NCBI GenBank assembly: GCA_037176885.1
Contig: JAWWNJ010000020.1
Coordinates: 1,550,001-1,614,000, forward strand
Direction of reading: 5' to 3'
Source: Favolaschia claudopus
Taxonomy: Eukaryota; Basidiomycota; Agaricomycetes; Agaricales; Mycenaceae
DNA: 64,000 bases
In this document: positions 44,879 to 54,560 of the stretch, piece by piece
Layout of the letters: each line of letters begins with the position of its first letter
How positions within the stretch are numbered: position 1 is the stretch's first letter
Made by a program: the position numbers and the translations under genes
Notes under the pieces: model-generated
Told to the model about the DNA's origin: nothing
Databases searched by the model: none
The model's input: only the letters and a program-made list of their open reading frames with translations

Positions 44879-45249
44879 CAGTTGCGGCAAAATCAAATGT
44901 CCCTACCATAAAAGGAAATTCAAATCAATCTCGACCTTTTCCTACATTATTGGAGGTCTTTGGTCGAACAGAGGATGCAAGACGATAGAGTAGTGTGGCA
45001 AGAAATATGGTACTACATCGCTTGAAGAAATCTTCGCCGTGTTTGCCTCAGATTGTATTCAGATGGCTGGAGCCATAACTCACTCGTTACTGGGCGAAAT
45101 CAAAATTTAAAAGTTCTGGGTAGGTCCTAGATGTCTCCTCATTCTTTCTATCACCAGAAATCTGCATCAAAGTATGTGTGATAGGGCAAAAGGTCGATAT
45201 TGATGTGAATTTCCTTTTATGGTAGGGACATTTGATTTTGCCGCAACTG
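44879..45249. mobile_element. CAGTTGCGGC-family MITE, copy 4
   Basis: Ends CAGTTGCGGCAAAATCAAAT and complement, TA outside (44877-44878, 45250-45251). Pairing extends through TGTCCCTACCATAAAAGGAA. It is the closest relative of copy 3 (24215-24572), in opposite orientation by interior words. It is nested in 43921-45641. Confidence 0.85.
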
Positions 45250-46537
45250 TAAGTATGGCGTAGCTCTCGGATACCTGTACAATTTCCCCATAACACAACA
45301 ACTCAAGATATTGCTTGTACATTGACTGGTGATTTACTACACATGAGTATATGCTCCCCTACATACTTTTTGAAATTCAAATCAGCCATCTTGGCATACA
45401 ATCACAGCACAAATTATCAAAAACAATACAACTCTGAATTTTCCGCCGAAAAAGATGCAATAAAACCACACCTACCATGTCTCTAACAACCCCAACTCAG
45501 TTTTGTAACCTCCGGGAAGTTAGCCTGGGAAGACCTAACCAGACCTTATCACGCCTTATAAGGTCACCCCTCGAACCTTATTAGGCCTTATAAGGCCGTT
45601 AGGTGCTCCAAGGCCTTACCAGGCTTTTTCAATTTTTCCGACTAATATGCATGCAGCACCCGCCCCAGAAGAACAGCGTAATCGAGCGCTGCTCCTCCTC
45701 CGAAAGTGCGTGGACTCCTTCTCCCCCAACTCCTGCACCAGGTGATGAACCATGTCACGGTCGCGCGTCGTTTGCTCGGACGGAGACAGCTTGTTCCAAG
45801 CATCAATGCCGCCAGCCTCGACGATTTTCCTGGTGTTCCACGCTGCCAGATAAAGCACCATCTCGTCGAACTCCATCTTCGCAAGTCCAGACTCCCCCAG
45901 CTCCTCGATAGCCGCCTCTTTCTTCTTCTCCTTCAACCCCCGTGCCGTCCCTTTCTCGACTGCAGCATGATCCCCATTCCCACCATTCAGCACCCGCAAA
46001 AAATCCCGGTATGTGTATTTCTTTTGCAGGCGGGCGGCGAGAGGACTGGAATTAAAGACGTCCATACTGCCCTGGATGCGTGTCTCCCATCCAGCCACCG
46101 CCTGTTCGATGCCATGGTCAAGGGTCAAGTGCACTCCAAGACTTCGGACTCGGGGAAGTGAAGTCGGGTCGACTTCGAGTTGACCGTTACGGTAGGGGGA
46201 CGCGCATTGCAACGTGGCTGGCTTCAAAATTCACTCCTCGATTCGATGTGCTGTCAGCGCTAACGGTGAGGCCTGAGTTTTTTATTCCAGGGTGAGCAAA
46301 GTATTTAATTCGGAAAAAATCAGACTTACCGACTGTCCTCGCACTCATCAAGCGGTCAATTTTGATACCAAAGGTGAGACCAACTTCCGAGATGATTCTG
46401 CCCACATTTTTCCGTGGGCACCCATTCCACACAATGATGCGAGCGAGTCGGCGTGCCTGAACAGTATAAATCCCTTTCTTCGTCATTTGCGAGATATTGG
46501 GCTTCGCTTTAGCCCGCGCAACGGCGCGGGACATCAC

Positions 46538-47509
46538 TGCAGCCGCCCGCGAAAGAGCGCAAGAGAAGACTGATCCCGTTTGTGTCGGCTTGCATAGAGC
46601 GGCGCTCGGCGCTGATCCGATTCGGGGAGGCGAACAATTCCATCAATTGCCAGCATTATGTAAGTGACGTCAAGAGCTCCGAAGTGACGCAACCGAATGG
46701 AGCCTTAGTCTGTATTGTTGGTTGTTTGTTGGCGCTCATCAAGGACCTCGGTTTTTGATGCCCACGTGATGCGTTCCCACGTCGCCAAATTGGGGAGATG
46801 ACCGTCGTTTCGCAGTTCGAAGCCTTTCTGGAAAACCCCTTCGCCTCCCCCAGTCTGACATTACGGCACGCTTTCCCACCACGTGTCAGGCTTACGTTCG
46901 TCAGACCGCGTCTTCGACGCGTTTTTCAAGTTCAAATGGCGTGTCGCATGGATTGAAGGCACTTAAAAAGCATATCATAATGCTGGAGCAACAACTTGGT
47001 CCACGCCTTCCCTCTGAAAGACATATCTGTCCAAAAAAGGAAATTTTCGTACTTTCATCGAATGTTTTGAGACTGAGTCATGCCACATGGAGCCCTGGGG
47101 CATTCCTTGAGGTCAGGATGATAGGGTGGGACTGTCATAATGAATTCCCATTTTGCTTCTCAAGAAAACCTCGATAGACTGGCTTCAAACAATGTCTGTG
47201 GTAGTTTTAATGATGTGCTGCTCTGTAGTATTATTGAGAAGAACAAAAGGTGCCAACCACATCCTATTCAGGTCAGGAAGCAAGGCACTCGGGGGGGAAA
47301 AAGTACGGTGTCCCAAAAACAAAATAAAAATAAAAAGTTTCACTATGTGAAAAATTAGAACGTGCATGCGGGTTCGAACCCGTCGCCTCCGCAGGACCAC
47401 CCATATGACCCGAACAGACTATGGTTGCGGCCAAAACTTCATGACCAGTCGCAATTTTGCTCAAAATCCTTCGGGATTCGAGATTTAGCAGGAACTAGGG
47501 TATGGTTTA
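46538..47509. other. gap without recognisable gene
   Basis: No gene is seen. A perfect T-arm-like hairpin (GCGGGTTCGAACCCG, near 47369) occurs but has no tRNA body around it. Confidence 0.4.
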
Positions 47510-47511
47510 TA

Positions 47512-48037
47512 TGGTGGGGGACGTGACTTCGTGACAAACTTTTATGGTGGACATTGTGACGCTAATAACTCGTGTGACAGTCACCCGAATTTCTTGATAT
47601 TGCATCAATGGCTTCCTTTTGAAGAGTAGAAGAGATTGTATGGAGCAGATTTATTCCCCATTGACTTTCGTGATTTTGACCACAAATTTGGCCATCCTAA
47701 AGTGGAAATTGATCCGAAATGGCTCTGCCGGGGGGAATTTGATGGCCTATCCATACCCAATACGCCCCCAAAGCGTAGTGATTTGAGTATTGGGTCCAAA
47801 ACAAACTTATAAGAGCTACTGGAGATCTCAAAAGCTCTCCCAACTTTAACCTCAAGGGTACTTCCCCGCCTTGAGAACCTGTTTCTCCGGCAAAAATTTG
47901 GCCATTTCCCATCAAAAAGTTCCCATGGTCCAAAATTTCGGAAAACACCCACTCTTGGCTATTTCGAGTTGATCTGGCCAGGTTTCAGGTCAAAATTCCA
48001 AAAATTCCGGTCTGACATGAAGTCACGTCCCCCACCA
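47512..48037. mobile_element. TA-flanked MITE with TGGTGGGGGACGTGAC ends
   Basis: Ends TGGTGGGGGACGTGACTTC and complement, TA outside (47510-47511, 48038-48039). About 20-24 terminal bases pair. The minus-strand frame inside has no recognisable domain. Confidence 0.7.
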
Positions 48038-48039
48038 TA

Positions 48040-48711
48040 GGTGAAATTTTTATTTCAGAGGAATCGGAGGCACTCCTAACTTAGGGTTACAAAACGCGAA
48101 ATTTGAACAGCGAAAAGCCAAAATTGTATGTACTAAACTCACGAATTTGAGGCAGCTAATCAAGTCTTTCTCTGCATTCTGCCTCTGCAACCCCGAACCC
48201 CTTCTTCCGGACCCCACAGTGAAAGTGAAATCTCTTACGGCAATGACCAGGCGACATTGATGCTGCTGCACAGCCACCGGTCCGAGTGATCCGCAATCAA
48301 AAGCGCGAAATTGCCGTGCAAAACATGGAAACCCAATTTTTCGAAGTTTTGCTCCAGTCCGTTTGTAGTTTACCTTCTTGCAATGCTATTTACACAATCC
48401 CAGGATGTCTCGATGAAAACTGACGTGACACTGACAGTATCAATTACCAAATTGGGACTGCGACTTGTCACGAAGTTCGGTCCGCAACCATACATACCGA
48501 TTGACGAGAGTGACCACAACAGGGTGGACCAACCGGTAGAATACATCCACACTGTCGTTCTCGCCTATTACTACATTTGGTAAGTATTTCCCTATTTGGG
48601 AATGTCAGACTGGGGGAGGCGTGGGTCTCTCCCTTTCTGGCCATATAGTTTAGGCTATTAGAGCTTATACTGTCGGGTACCACCTGTTTCAAGCTTTAGC
48701 TGATCAAAAAC
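48040..48711. other. gap without recognisable gene
   Basis: I see no gene here. The last eight bases (TCAAAAAC, 48704-48711) are repeated at 49203-49210, to the right of the next element. Confidence 0.4.
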
Positions 48712-49202
48712 GTTCCTCCTAAGGGTTCCTTAGAATGAAATTTGAAGTTAATGCTAAGGGTTAACATGAAGCTGGATCCATTTTAACCCTTAATTAAGCC
48801 TTACCTTGAATTACGTCACCTTCTCGGCTACGTTCTGCAGGCTCGGCAGCTGGGTCGGCAACTGCCGAATGCCCGCAGTATTGTCAAAGGGATTCTCAAC
48901 GGCAGTGTCCGGCAAGTTCCGTCGACATGGGCACCCGGCATGCTGGGCTCAGCTCGGCCACCTGCATTGCCGTGGAGGGGGCCATTTGATACGCTGCTGC
49001 TTTGGTCCACAAACATCAAGCTCAGCCAAAACTCAGCGGGAGCAAGCCATAAGAAGCAAAACAAATGCATCTAAAAAAGCCCGAAAAAAATTGCATTTTT
49101 CATTCTAAGGCCCTTAATATGGAGCCCTTAATAACCATATTAAGGCCTTTAAGGCCTTAGCCTTCGGAGGTGCCCTTAATAAGGCCTTAAGAAGGAACAC
49201 TG
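48712..49202. mobile_element. hAT-like element with 8-base flanking repeat
   Basis: TCAAAAAC occurs directly left (48704-48711) and right (49203-49210), an 8-base duplication as made by hAT transposases. The right end reads GGAACACTG, that is CAGTGTTCC inward, a typical hAT start; the left end begins GTTCCTCC and seems to lack the first four bases. Subterminal AAGGCCTTA and CTTAAGG words occur at both sides. It is non-coding. Confidence 0.55.
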
Positions 49203-49494
49203 TCAAAAACAACCCACAAATGAGTGACTTGTGTCGTTTCGCCAGAAAGTGGTTGAATGCTGTATTTTAGCATCTATTCTACGCAAAAATATCGTTTTTT
49301 CTCCTCATATATGCCTTTGAACCTCTTTGGAACACTTCTGTGCGCCCAATATCATCAGGGAGTGGCAATTCAACCGAATTCGGAGCCGTGTGAACGCATC
49401 ACGTGGGCATGAAAACCGAGGTCCTGGATGACAGCTGACAAAATCAGACTCTGTATAAAAAGATACTAGCAGTGAGCCCATGCTTCGCCATGGG

Positions 49495-49700
49495 TATAGA
49501 ACAGGTTATGGTTCACACAAGATTGAGCCCAGGCAGGTATATTCGAGGCGCGAGAGAGCGACGAGATGGGGGTGCGAGAGCTAGAGGCAATCGGTACGTA
49601 CGACACAATATAAGGAATATACAAAGGGACGGATAGGGGGGTGTAGCGAGGAAACGGACAGATAGGAAAGGCGGCGCGTGATGGTCTCACGCCTTCAACA
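49495..49700 (-). repeat. 3' LTR of the gag-only element
   Basis: Minus-strand reading starts TGTTGAAGGCGTGAG and ends CTGTTCTATA. It appears identical to 50804-51009. Confidence 0.88.
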
Positions 49701-49808
49701 CTCCCACTGACCAACGCGCGCCGCGTACTCGACATTAGCGATAGGTAACAAGAAATGAAGTCCAATCATGACGGCTCCCACTGGAGCGATGGCGGGGGAG
49801 AGAAAAAA

Positions 49809-50628
49809 TCAGAAATGGTATGTGTCAACGACAGCTGCGGTGGTGGTGTCGCGTCCGGGGATAGGAACGAGAGGGCCGGGCTCGGGGCATTCGTTCTGGT
49901 AATGACCGAGTTTCCTGCATTTGAAGCACGTAATGCGGAAACGGTCGCGGCATGTGCGGGCGGTGAGCGCAGAAGCGGGGAGGTCCGAGTCGAGGGTAAC
50001 AGAAAGCTCAGCTTCCTGACGCGTTTCTTCGTTGAGCAAGCGGCCGATAACGAATTCCAGCTCGTCATGCTGGGGGTGAGAGTCGAGGGAGATAATGAGG
50101 GTGTTGTACGAAGCGGGGAGGGACATGAGAAGTGTCGCAATAATCTGCGCATCCGACGGCTTGTCCTCGTAGAGGGAGTTTCTCCGCATGGGCTCGGACG
50201 GAAGCGATGTAAGCGCGCATGCTCGAAAGACCGTCAGGCTTACGAAGGCTGTGGAATTTCCTCCACATCGCAACAACACCACCCAGCCCAGTGCTGAGAT
50301 GCCTCTCCTCCAACCGGTCCCACATCCCCTTCGGATCCTCCTCAAATGCCCGAACGTGAGCGAATTGGGACGGATCGAGTCGGCCAATAATCGTCGCAGT
50401 CGCCAGATCCCGCCTCGTAATCCAGGCCTTCATGGCCTTCGAGTTGTCGCTACCGAGCGGCCTCGTCTCGTCTCCCAAAACGATGGGTAACACAGTCCGG
50501 CGCCGCAACTCGGCCCGGGTCTCAAACTGCCAGTCGTCGAACGAGACGTCGTCCGACAGGCGGGCTCCATTCTTCGCATCAAGAGCCTTCGAATCCATCG
50601 CAGAAGGCAGTACAATCGGTCGGGGCAC
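49809..50628 (-). CDS. copia-type gag with zinc knuckle, one frameshift
   Basis: The first frame starts at 50628 (a better start may be the internal MDSKALDAKNG) and has DWQFETRAELRRR, WITRRDLATATIIG and GMWDRLEERHLSTGL, then SMRAYIASVRAHAEKLP. These are the helices of the UBN2/copia gag domain. Near 50173 the frame must move by one base to continue with YEDKPSDAQIIATLLMSLP, then FVIGRLLNEETRQE and the knuckle CFKCRKLGHYQNEC (C-x2-C-x4-H-x4-C), ending DTYHF. Gag packages element RNA into particles. The shift may be a mutation or a recoding site; no classic slippery word is evident. It is the only gene of its element. Confidence 0.75.
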
Positions 50629-50791
50629 CTAACGCAGGCGCACGTTCGTTCGGGTTCGGGTTCGGTCGGTCAGTTGCCTACGCAGGCACGGTGGTCGGTC
50701 GTCAAGAAGACGGGCAGTGGGGAGCGGTGAAACGAGGATAGGGGCAGATGAAGCGGCGAAGAGGAGATATTAGAAGCAGAGGAGGGGCGCG

Positions 50792-50803
50792 GGGCCCATA
50801 ACC
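50792..50803 (-). promoter_or_regulatory. primer-binding site (initiator tRNA-Met, internal)
   Basis: The minus strand reads GGTTATGGGCCC directly after the 5' LTR. This is complementary to the anticodon stem-loop region of initiator tRNA-Met (GGGCYCAUAACC), the half-tRNA priming used by copia. Confidence 0.7.
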
Positions 50804-51009
50804 TATAGAACAGGTTATGGTTCACACAAGATTGAGCCCAGGCAGGTATATTCGAGGCGCGAGAGAGCGACGAGATGGGGGTGCGAGAGCTAGAGGCAAT
50901 CGGTACGTACGACACAATATAAGGAATATACAAAGGGACGGATAGGGGGGTGTAGCGAGGAAACGGACAGATAGGAAAGGCGGCGCGTGATGGTCTCACG
51001 CCTTCAACA
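50804..51009 (-). repeat. 5' LTR of the gag-only element
   Basis: The same 206 bases as 49495-49700. It is followed outward by the ATGGG target duplication. Confidence 0.88.
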
Positions 51010-51264
51010 ATGGGATTCCGCTCTTCTGCCCTACAAATGTCAAAAACCAGGTGCCACTGCCGATCGTCGCCGACCTTCGGTCGACTCCTCGCGGCCCCGT
51101 GTGCGAGCTCACTCCATCTCAAATGGCTTGTAAGCCGTTTACAATGTTGAAATGCCTGGGGAAATTTGTTGCCATCCAAGCATCATCTCCCGTCGTTGTT
51201 CCTCAGAATAAACACCTCGCCGAACCTCATCCTCATACCGAAGCATCCTACTTTAAGCTAGAGA

Positions 51265-51375
51265 CAATAGCGGGTTTGTGCAAAGCGACCCGGGTCGCTT
51301 TGCGACCGCTCAGATCTCCACAACGAGCAGCCTCAGGTGTGAGGTCCCAGCGACCTAGGAATGCCCCAAGTTGTG
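51265..51375 (+). repeat. dispersed repeat, copy 2 (partner at 24020-24135)
   Basis: Matches 24020-24135 inverted, including GCGACCCGGGTCGCTTTG and CCCAGCGACCTAGGAATGCC. The family is undetermined. Confidence 0.6.
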
Positions 51376-51819
51376 GCGGGCATGGTTGAGCATCGAGTGA
51401 ATCGACATCGTGCAGAGAGACGGGTGGAGCATGCGGGCACGAACTCAACATCTCGACAAAATGACGCACCAGTGGGGCGGTTCCAAGGCGGTTCACGGCA
51501 TTTTGTTAGCGGTCAGCCAATACGAATATCCCTTTCGTTTGTCTTGTCTTGTCCCACCCAGACACGAAGTCTTTGGTTCTTATATAGATATCGACTATCA
51601 CTGACTATCATATATCTAGTACACCGCCAATTTGGCGGGAGCTCCCGGTGACATCCGGATTCCCATATTTGGATGAATGCGTGGGGATCTCCCAAGAAAG
51701 GTCGCTGGGAGATAAAAAGACACAATCCCCGGAGCTTTTCAAAATTGGATATTTCAGAAATGTCCCAGCCGCAGCTTTGCAAAATATATTCAGTTCAGAC
51801 TCTCAGAAAATTTCAGATA
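51376..51819. other. gap without recognisable gene
   Basis: I see no gene or element end that I can support in this stretch. Confidence 0.4.
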
Positions 51820-52807
51820 CAGTCGTAAACTGGGAAGCGCAACGTAACGTAGAAGAGCAACACGCATATTCCGTACCCGCGGACATTTTGGCGAGCTGGA
51901 ATCTGCACTCTCCTACCATTTTTGAGGTCGCTAAATCCAATGGAACACTTTTTGGAGCCTAAAAATTACTTCCCTGGGCAGTGGGAGCGCAATTTGTCGA
52001 AAATGCCCAATTTTGGAAGGAAGTTTGTGATTTCCCCAAACCTTTGAACATCTCCGTGGAAAATTTGGTGTCTTAAAAGTCCCCACAAACTATATTTTCC
52101 ATTGGCAAAAAAATTGGACTGCATAGCTTCTTTGAAGGGCGAGAACCAGCTGGTTTGTTGCTGATTTTTGATTTTTTCAGCTGAATTGTGAATTTTGCCT
52201 TGCAATATAAACACCACCTGGTGTTTCTGTGCATGCTTGATTTGTGGTATGATACTTCTAGAGCCTAAATATACATGCTCTATGTTGTCGCGACCTGCGG
52301 GGAAGGATCCTAGCTTTGTTTACTATTGTTGCTCTTCTACGTTATTTGGCCCATTTGGGTGAAGCCAAACTTTGGCCCTTGAACTCACTCAAAACAGACT
52401 GTAACGACCCCGAATTTTTGACGAATCTGCTAAAAGGATGCGGGGCTATCATCCTAGCACAAAAAACTCAGAGTTTTGGTGCATTTTTCATCGAATACTG
52501 TAGTATTACGTTCAATTCGTAGGGTCACAGGTCACAGACCCGAAATCCTACGAAAATTTTCGTAAGTCACGGCGTCACAAAGGGATCCTACGAAAGGTTT
52601 CCCCCTGTTACACGAAATTTGGTGCGATTTTGGGCCTAAAAAGGGGGTAAAAAACGAAATTTTTTCGTAAGTCACAGTGTCCCAAGGCCCCTCACGAAAG
52701 GGCAAATTCGTAAGGGGTGTCACACCCAAAACCGCCTTACGAATTGAACATAATACTACAGTAATCCGCGGGGAAAGCTAATCGTTGCGCTTCCCAGTTT
52801 ACGACTG
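51820..52807. mobile_element. TA-flanked element with CAGTCGTAAACTGGG ends
   Basis: About 25 terminal bases (CAGTCGTAAACTGGGAAGCG...) pair perfectly, TA outside (51818-51819, 52808-52809). The element holds the smaller one at 52498-52761. An inverted copy of the inner left-arm word (GTTGCTCTTCTACGTTA) lies at about 52327, not at the right end, so the right arm has been rearranged. There is no transposase. Confidence 0.75.
52498..52761. mobile_element. CTGTAGTATTACG-family MITE, copy 1
   Basis: Ends CTGTAGTATTACGTTCAATT and its complement, TA outside (52496-52497, 52762-52763). 264 bases. Interior words (GGTCACAGACCCGAAATCCT) match the copy at 55344-55608 in the same orientation. Confidence 0.85.
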
Positions 52808-52809
52808 TA

Positions 52810-53639
52810 ATTTGTGGATTTCCAATGACAGAAAAACAGCTTGATTGAATGCAACCCATACTATCCTACTCACGTAAACGACCGCGTCCTACGACTGACT
52901 CTATACATGAATATGGGGAGGATAAGAGAACTTTGATCACCAAGAACAGCGTTGACAGCATGGTTTGAGGCAATTCGAGGCTTTGACGAACGTATGTACC
53001 GAGGGAAACAAAGACCGAGAGGAGCGGGGCCCGAGCAGGTGAAGGGAGAAGGAAAGAAAGACGTTCGAGAGGTGCTGTGACGTGGCCCCAAGTTCCGTTT
53101 CATACGTCTCGCTTATACGGCGCATGGACCACCAGAACGCTCGAAAAGGCAAAAACAGAGAAACTGAGGAATAGCACTCGAGTATTCAGCTAGGTAACAT
53201 AGTTGAGCAGTGCCCAACGTAGTCCCGTACTTATAAAAAAAGCAATTTATGGGAAACTGCCGAATGTCAGAGACGGGTCGCTGGCAAAAGCTCCCAAAAC
53301 CATCAAGCGCCTACAAATATTTTCCGGGATGTCCACGGATATCCCACAGCTGACGTCCGGGTGTCATCAGTCCAAATTGGGGGTGATAGAGTCTGACTGC
53401 GGGAGACTACAACGACCTCTGAATTGAAGCTATTTAATTTTCGTAACACGTCACAAGGCCATTTTGGCCTGTTTTTCCATCAAAATTGATCGGCAAAATG
53501 CGAAAATCACCCAAAAAGGGAATTTCATCAAAGTAGTTGAATCATCGGAAAGTTGAATCTAAACAATAACATGTCACACCCGGTGAATAATAGTACAGTA
53601 AGCTTGTCCTATACTTTAAAACACACTTCCCGCCATTCA
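52810..53639. other. gap without recognisable gene
   Basis: A minus-strand frame at 53152-52870 is open but featureless. No element ends are visible. Confidence 0.4.
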
Positions 53640-54560
53640 AAATGAGAAACAACAATTGGACTTCGAAGAAAACAACACAAGTCGATATCAGTGATGTCAT
53701 CATCGTTGTCGGACTTTGAAAGACTTGTTTAAGTCGGAAATTTGAAAATTACCTCATGAGAGATTTGTGTCATGAGGCTGTCAAGATTATAAAGGATGTC
53801 GAGCACAAGATTCAGGGTTATAAGGAAAAATACAAATATGCTCGAATTGCAATGATTCAATTAGGGGCGCTCAATTCTTAGCTCGTCAGCTCGTCTCGTC
53901 CGTAAAATGTCGATTTTTTGATGAGGGGATCAAAATTTGATAGGAAGTGGAGAGAAATGCGGAGTGGGATCAGCAGCTCATCAGCTCATCATGCAATTAA
54001 ATAATTTCTGGGACGAGACGAGCCGACGAGCTAAGAATTGAGCGCCCCTATTGGGGTGCAACCCAAAAGACCCACTGTTTTCCTTTCCAGAGCTTGAAGA
54101 CAAGGACCTCTACACAACGGATGTTAATGAGCCACATCAACTCAGGGATGGAAGTAAAGTTGAGGGATGGATTTGGAGAATCGGGAAATATGGGAATCCC
54201 TCTCCAGAAGAGCAAGCTCAAATGTCACTTGATGGTACGAACATTTTGACATGGGCAATTATATCTTTATTGATGAGCATATAGCGTCCAAAGTGCAATG
54301 GTTCCGAGCCCGAGCTGATATGGAGCGATGGCAAGAGGAAGTTGAGATACTGGCACAAGAATTCAGACGTTCTATCAAGGGATTCACCAAGATGCGCGAT
54401 GTGTGGACCAGTCTTGCGCAGAAACACCCAGATAATCCAGGAATGCAAGCATTGAGGCATGCTCCAATACAATCGCACGAGCGCTTGGGCGTCGTGGCTG
54501 GTCCCGAAAAAAGGTACGTGCTCGCGAAAGACTCGGAGGAGGAAGGATATAATGTTGCAC
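53640..54560 (+). pseudogene. C-terminal fragment of a KDZ-type transposase
   Basis: The reading starts weakly at MRNNNWTSKK (53642), breaks at a TGA, then continues through RDLCHEAVKIIKDVEHKIQG to MIQ, where a 185-base element (53864-54048) is inserted. Beyond it come GCNPKDPLFSFPELEDKDLY, the VEGWIWRIG region, then after another break VQWFRARADMERWQEEVEIL and QEFRRSIKGF. The RARA..RW.EEV..L..E.RR block and the preceding W-I-W block match what I remember of the C-terminal end of Kyakuja-Dileera-Zisupton (KDZ) transposases, which in fungi often travel with TET/JBP oxygenases. None of the catalytic core is present. The open frame runs on into the Tc1-like part at about 54560. Confidence 0.55.
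53864..54048. mobile_element. short TA-flanked element with GGGGCGCTCAATTC ends
   Basis: Ends GGGGCGCTCAATTCTTAGCT and complement, TA outside (53862-53863, 54049-54050). About 40 bases pair. Removing it with one TA joins the surrounding codons in frame (M-I-Q-L-L-G-C-N-P), so the site was coding when it inserted. It is related by its ends to 21277-21857. Confidence 0.8.

Larger units (their letters stand above)
43921..45641. mobile_element. 1.7-kb insertion with TCGGAAAAAT ends, itself host to two elements
   Basis: Ends TCGGAAAAATCAAAAAAG and the near-complement, followed inward by many GGCCTTATAAGGCC-type palindromic words in both subterminal regions (43950-44100 and 45500-45625). It splits the surrounding gene between GCCMH and HKDQN. 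A clear target duplication is not visible; CAT may be repeated. There is no transposase in its own sequence. Elements 44112-44648 and 44879-45249 lie inside it. Confidence 0.6.
42429..46537 (-). pseudogene. large multicopy basidiomycete protein, broken by nested insertions
   Basis: Minus strand, read from about 46537. A first part has CPRKNVGRIISEVG, LMSARTV and LTVSADSTSNRGVNFEASHV. After a 1-base shift in a C run near 46197 comes YRNGQLEVDPTSLPRVRSLG, FNSSPLAARLQKKYTYRDFL and EAGGIDAWNKLSP, then, after another shift near 45712, ITLFFWGGCCMH. There the 1.7-kb insertion 43921-45641 splits it. It resumes with HKDQN, shifts once more near 43895 to FKGGNAEMMQEH, and runs open for about 480 codons through TRFGSHGLAAAELI, ITHPYMRFVRG, FAPGGLIDEVSA and a coiled coil to the stop at 42429. 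I recall this order of blocks from a protein family present in very many copies in mushrooms; its function is unknown to me. Confidence 0.65.
46741..49428. mobile_element. possible 2.7-kb inverted-repeat element
   Basis: The stretch 46741-46779 (AGGACCTCGGTTTTTGATGC, CCACGTGATGCGTTC) recurs inverted at 49391-49428 with few differences. Weaker pairing extends outward. The interior has no transposase and contains elements 47512-48037 and 48712-49202. Boundaries and target duplication are not clear. Confidence 0.4.
49495..51009 (-). mobile_element. gag-only LTR retrotransposon (TR-GAG-like)
   Basis: Two 206-base LTRs (49495-49700, 50804-51009) appear identical by eye. ATGGG lies outside both (49490-49494, 51010-51014), a 5-base target duplication. 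On the minus strand the 5' LTR is followed at once by GGTTATGGGCCC (50803-50792), complementary to the anticodon arm of initiator tRNA-Met, the internal primer site used by Drosophila copia. A purine stretch (AGTGGGAG) precedes the 3' LTR. The only gene is a copia-type gag; after its stop only about 108 bases remain before the LTR, so there is no room for pol. Total 1515 bases. Identical LTRs imply recent movement. Confidence 0.88.

Noticed and set aside
47355..47400. Perfect T-arm hairpin around GGGTTCGAACCC
   Set aside because: Neither strand gives a matching acceptor stem or anticodon arm; probably a tRNA-derived scrap in a repeat.
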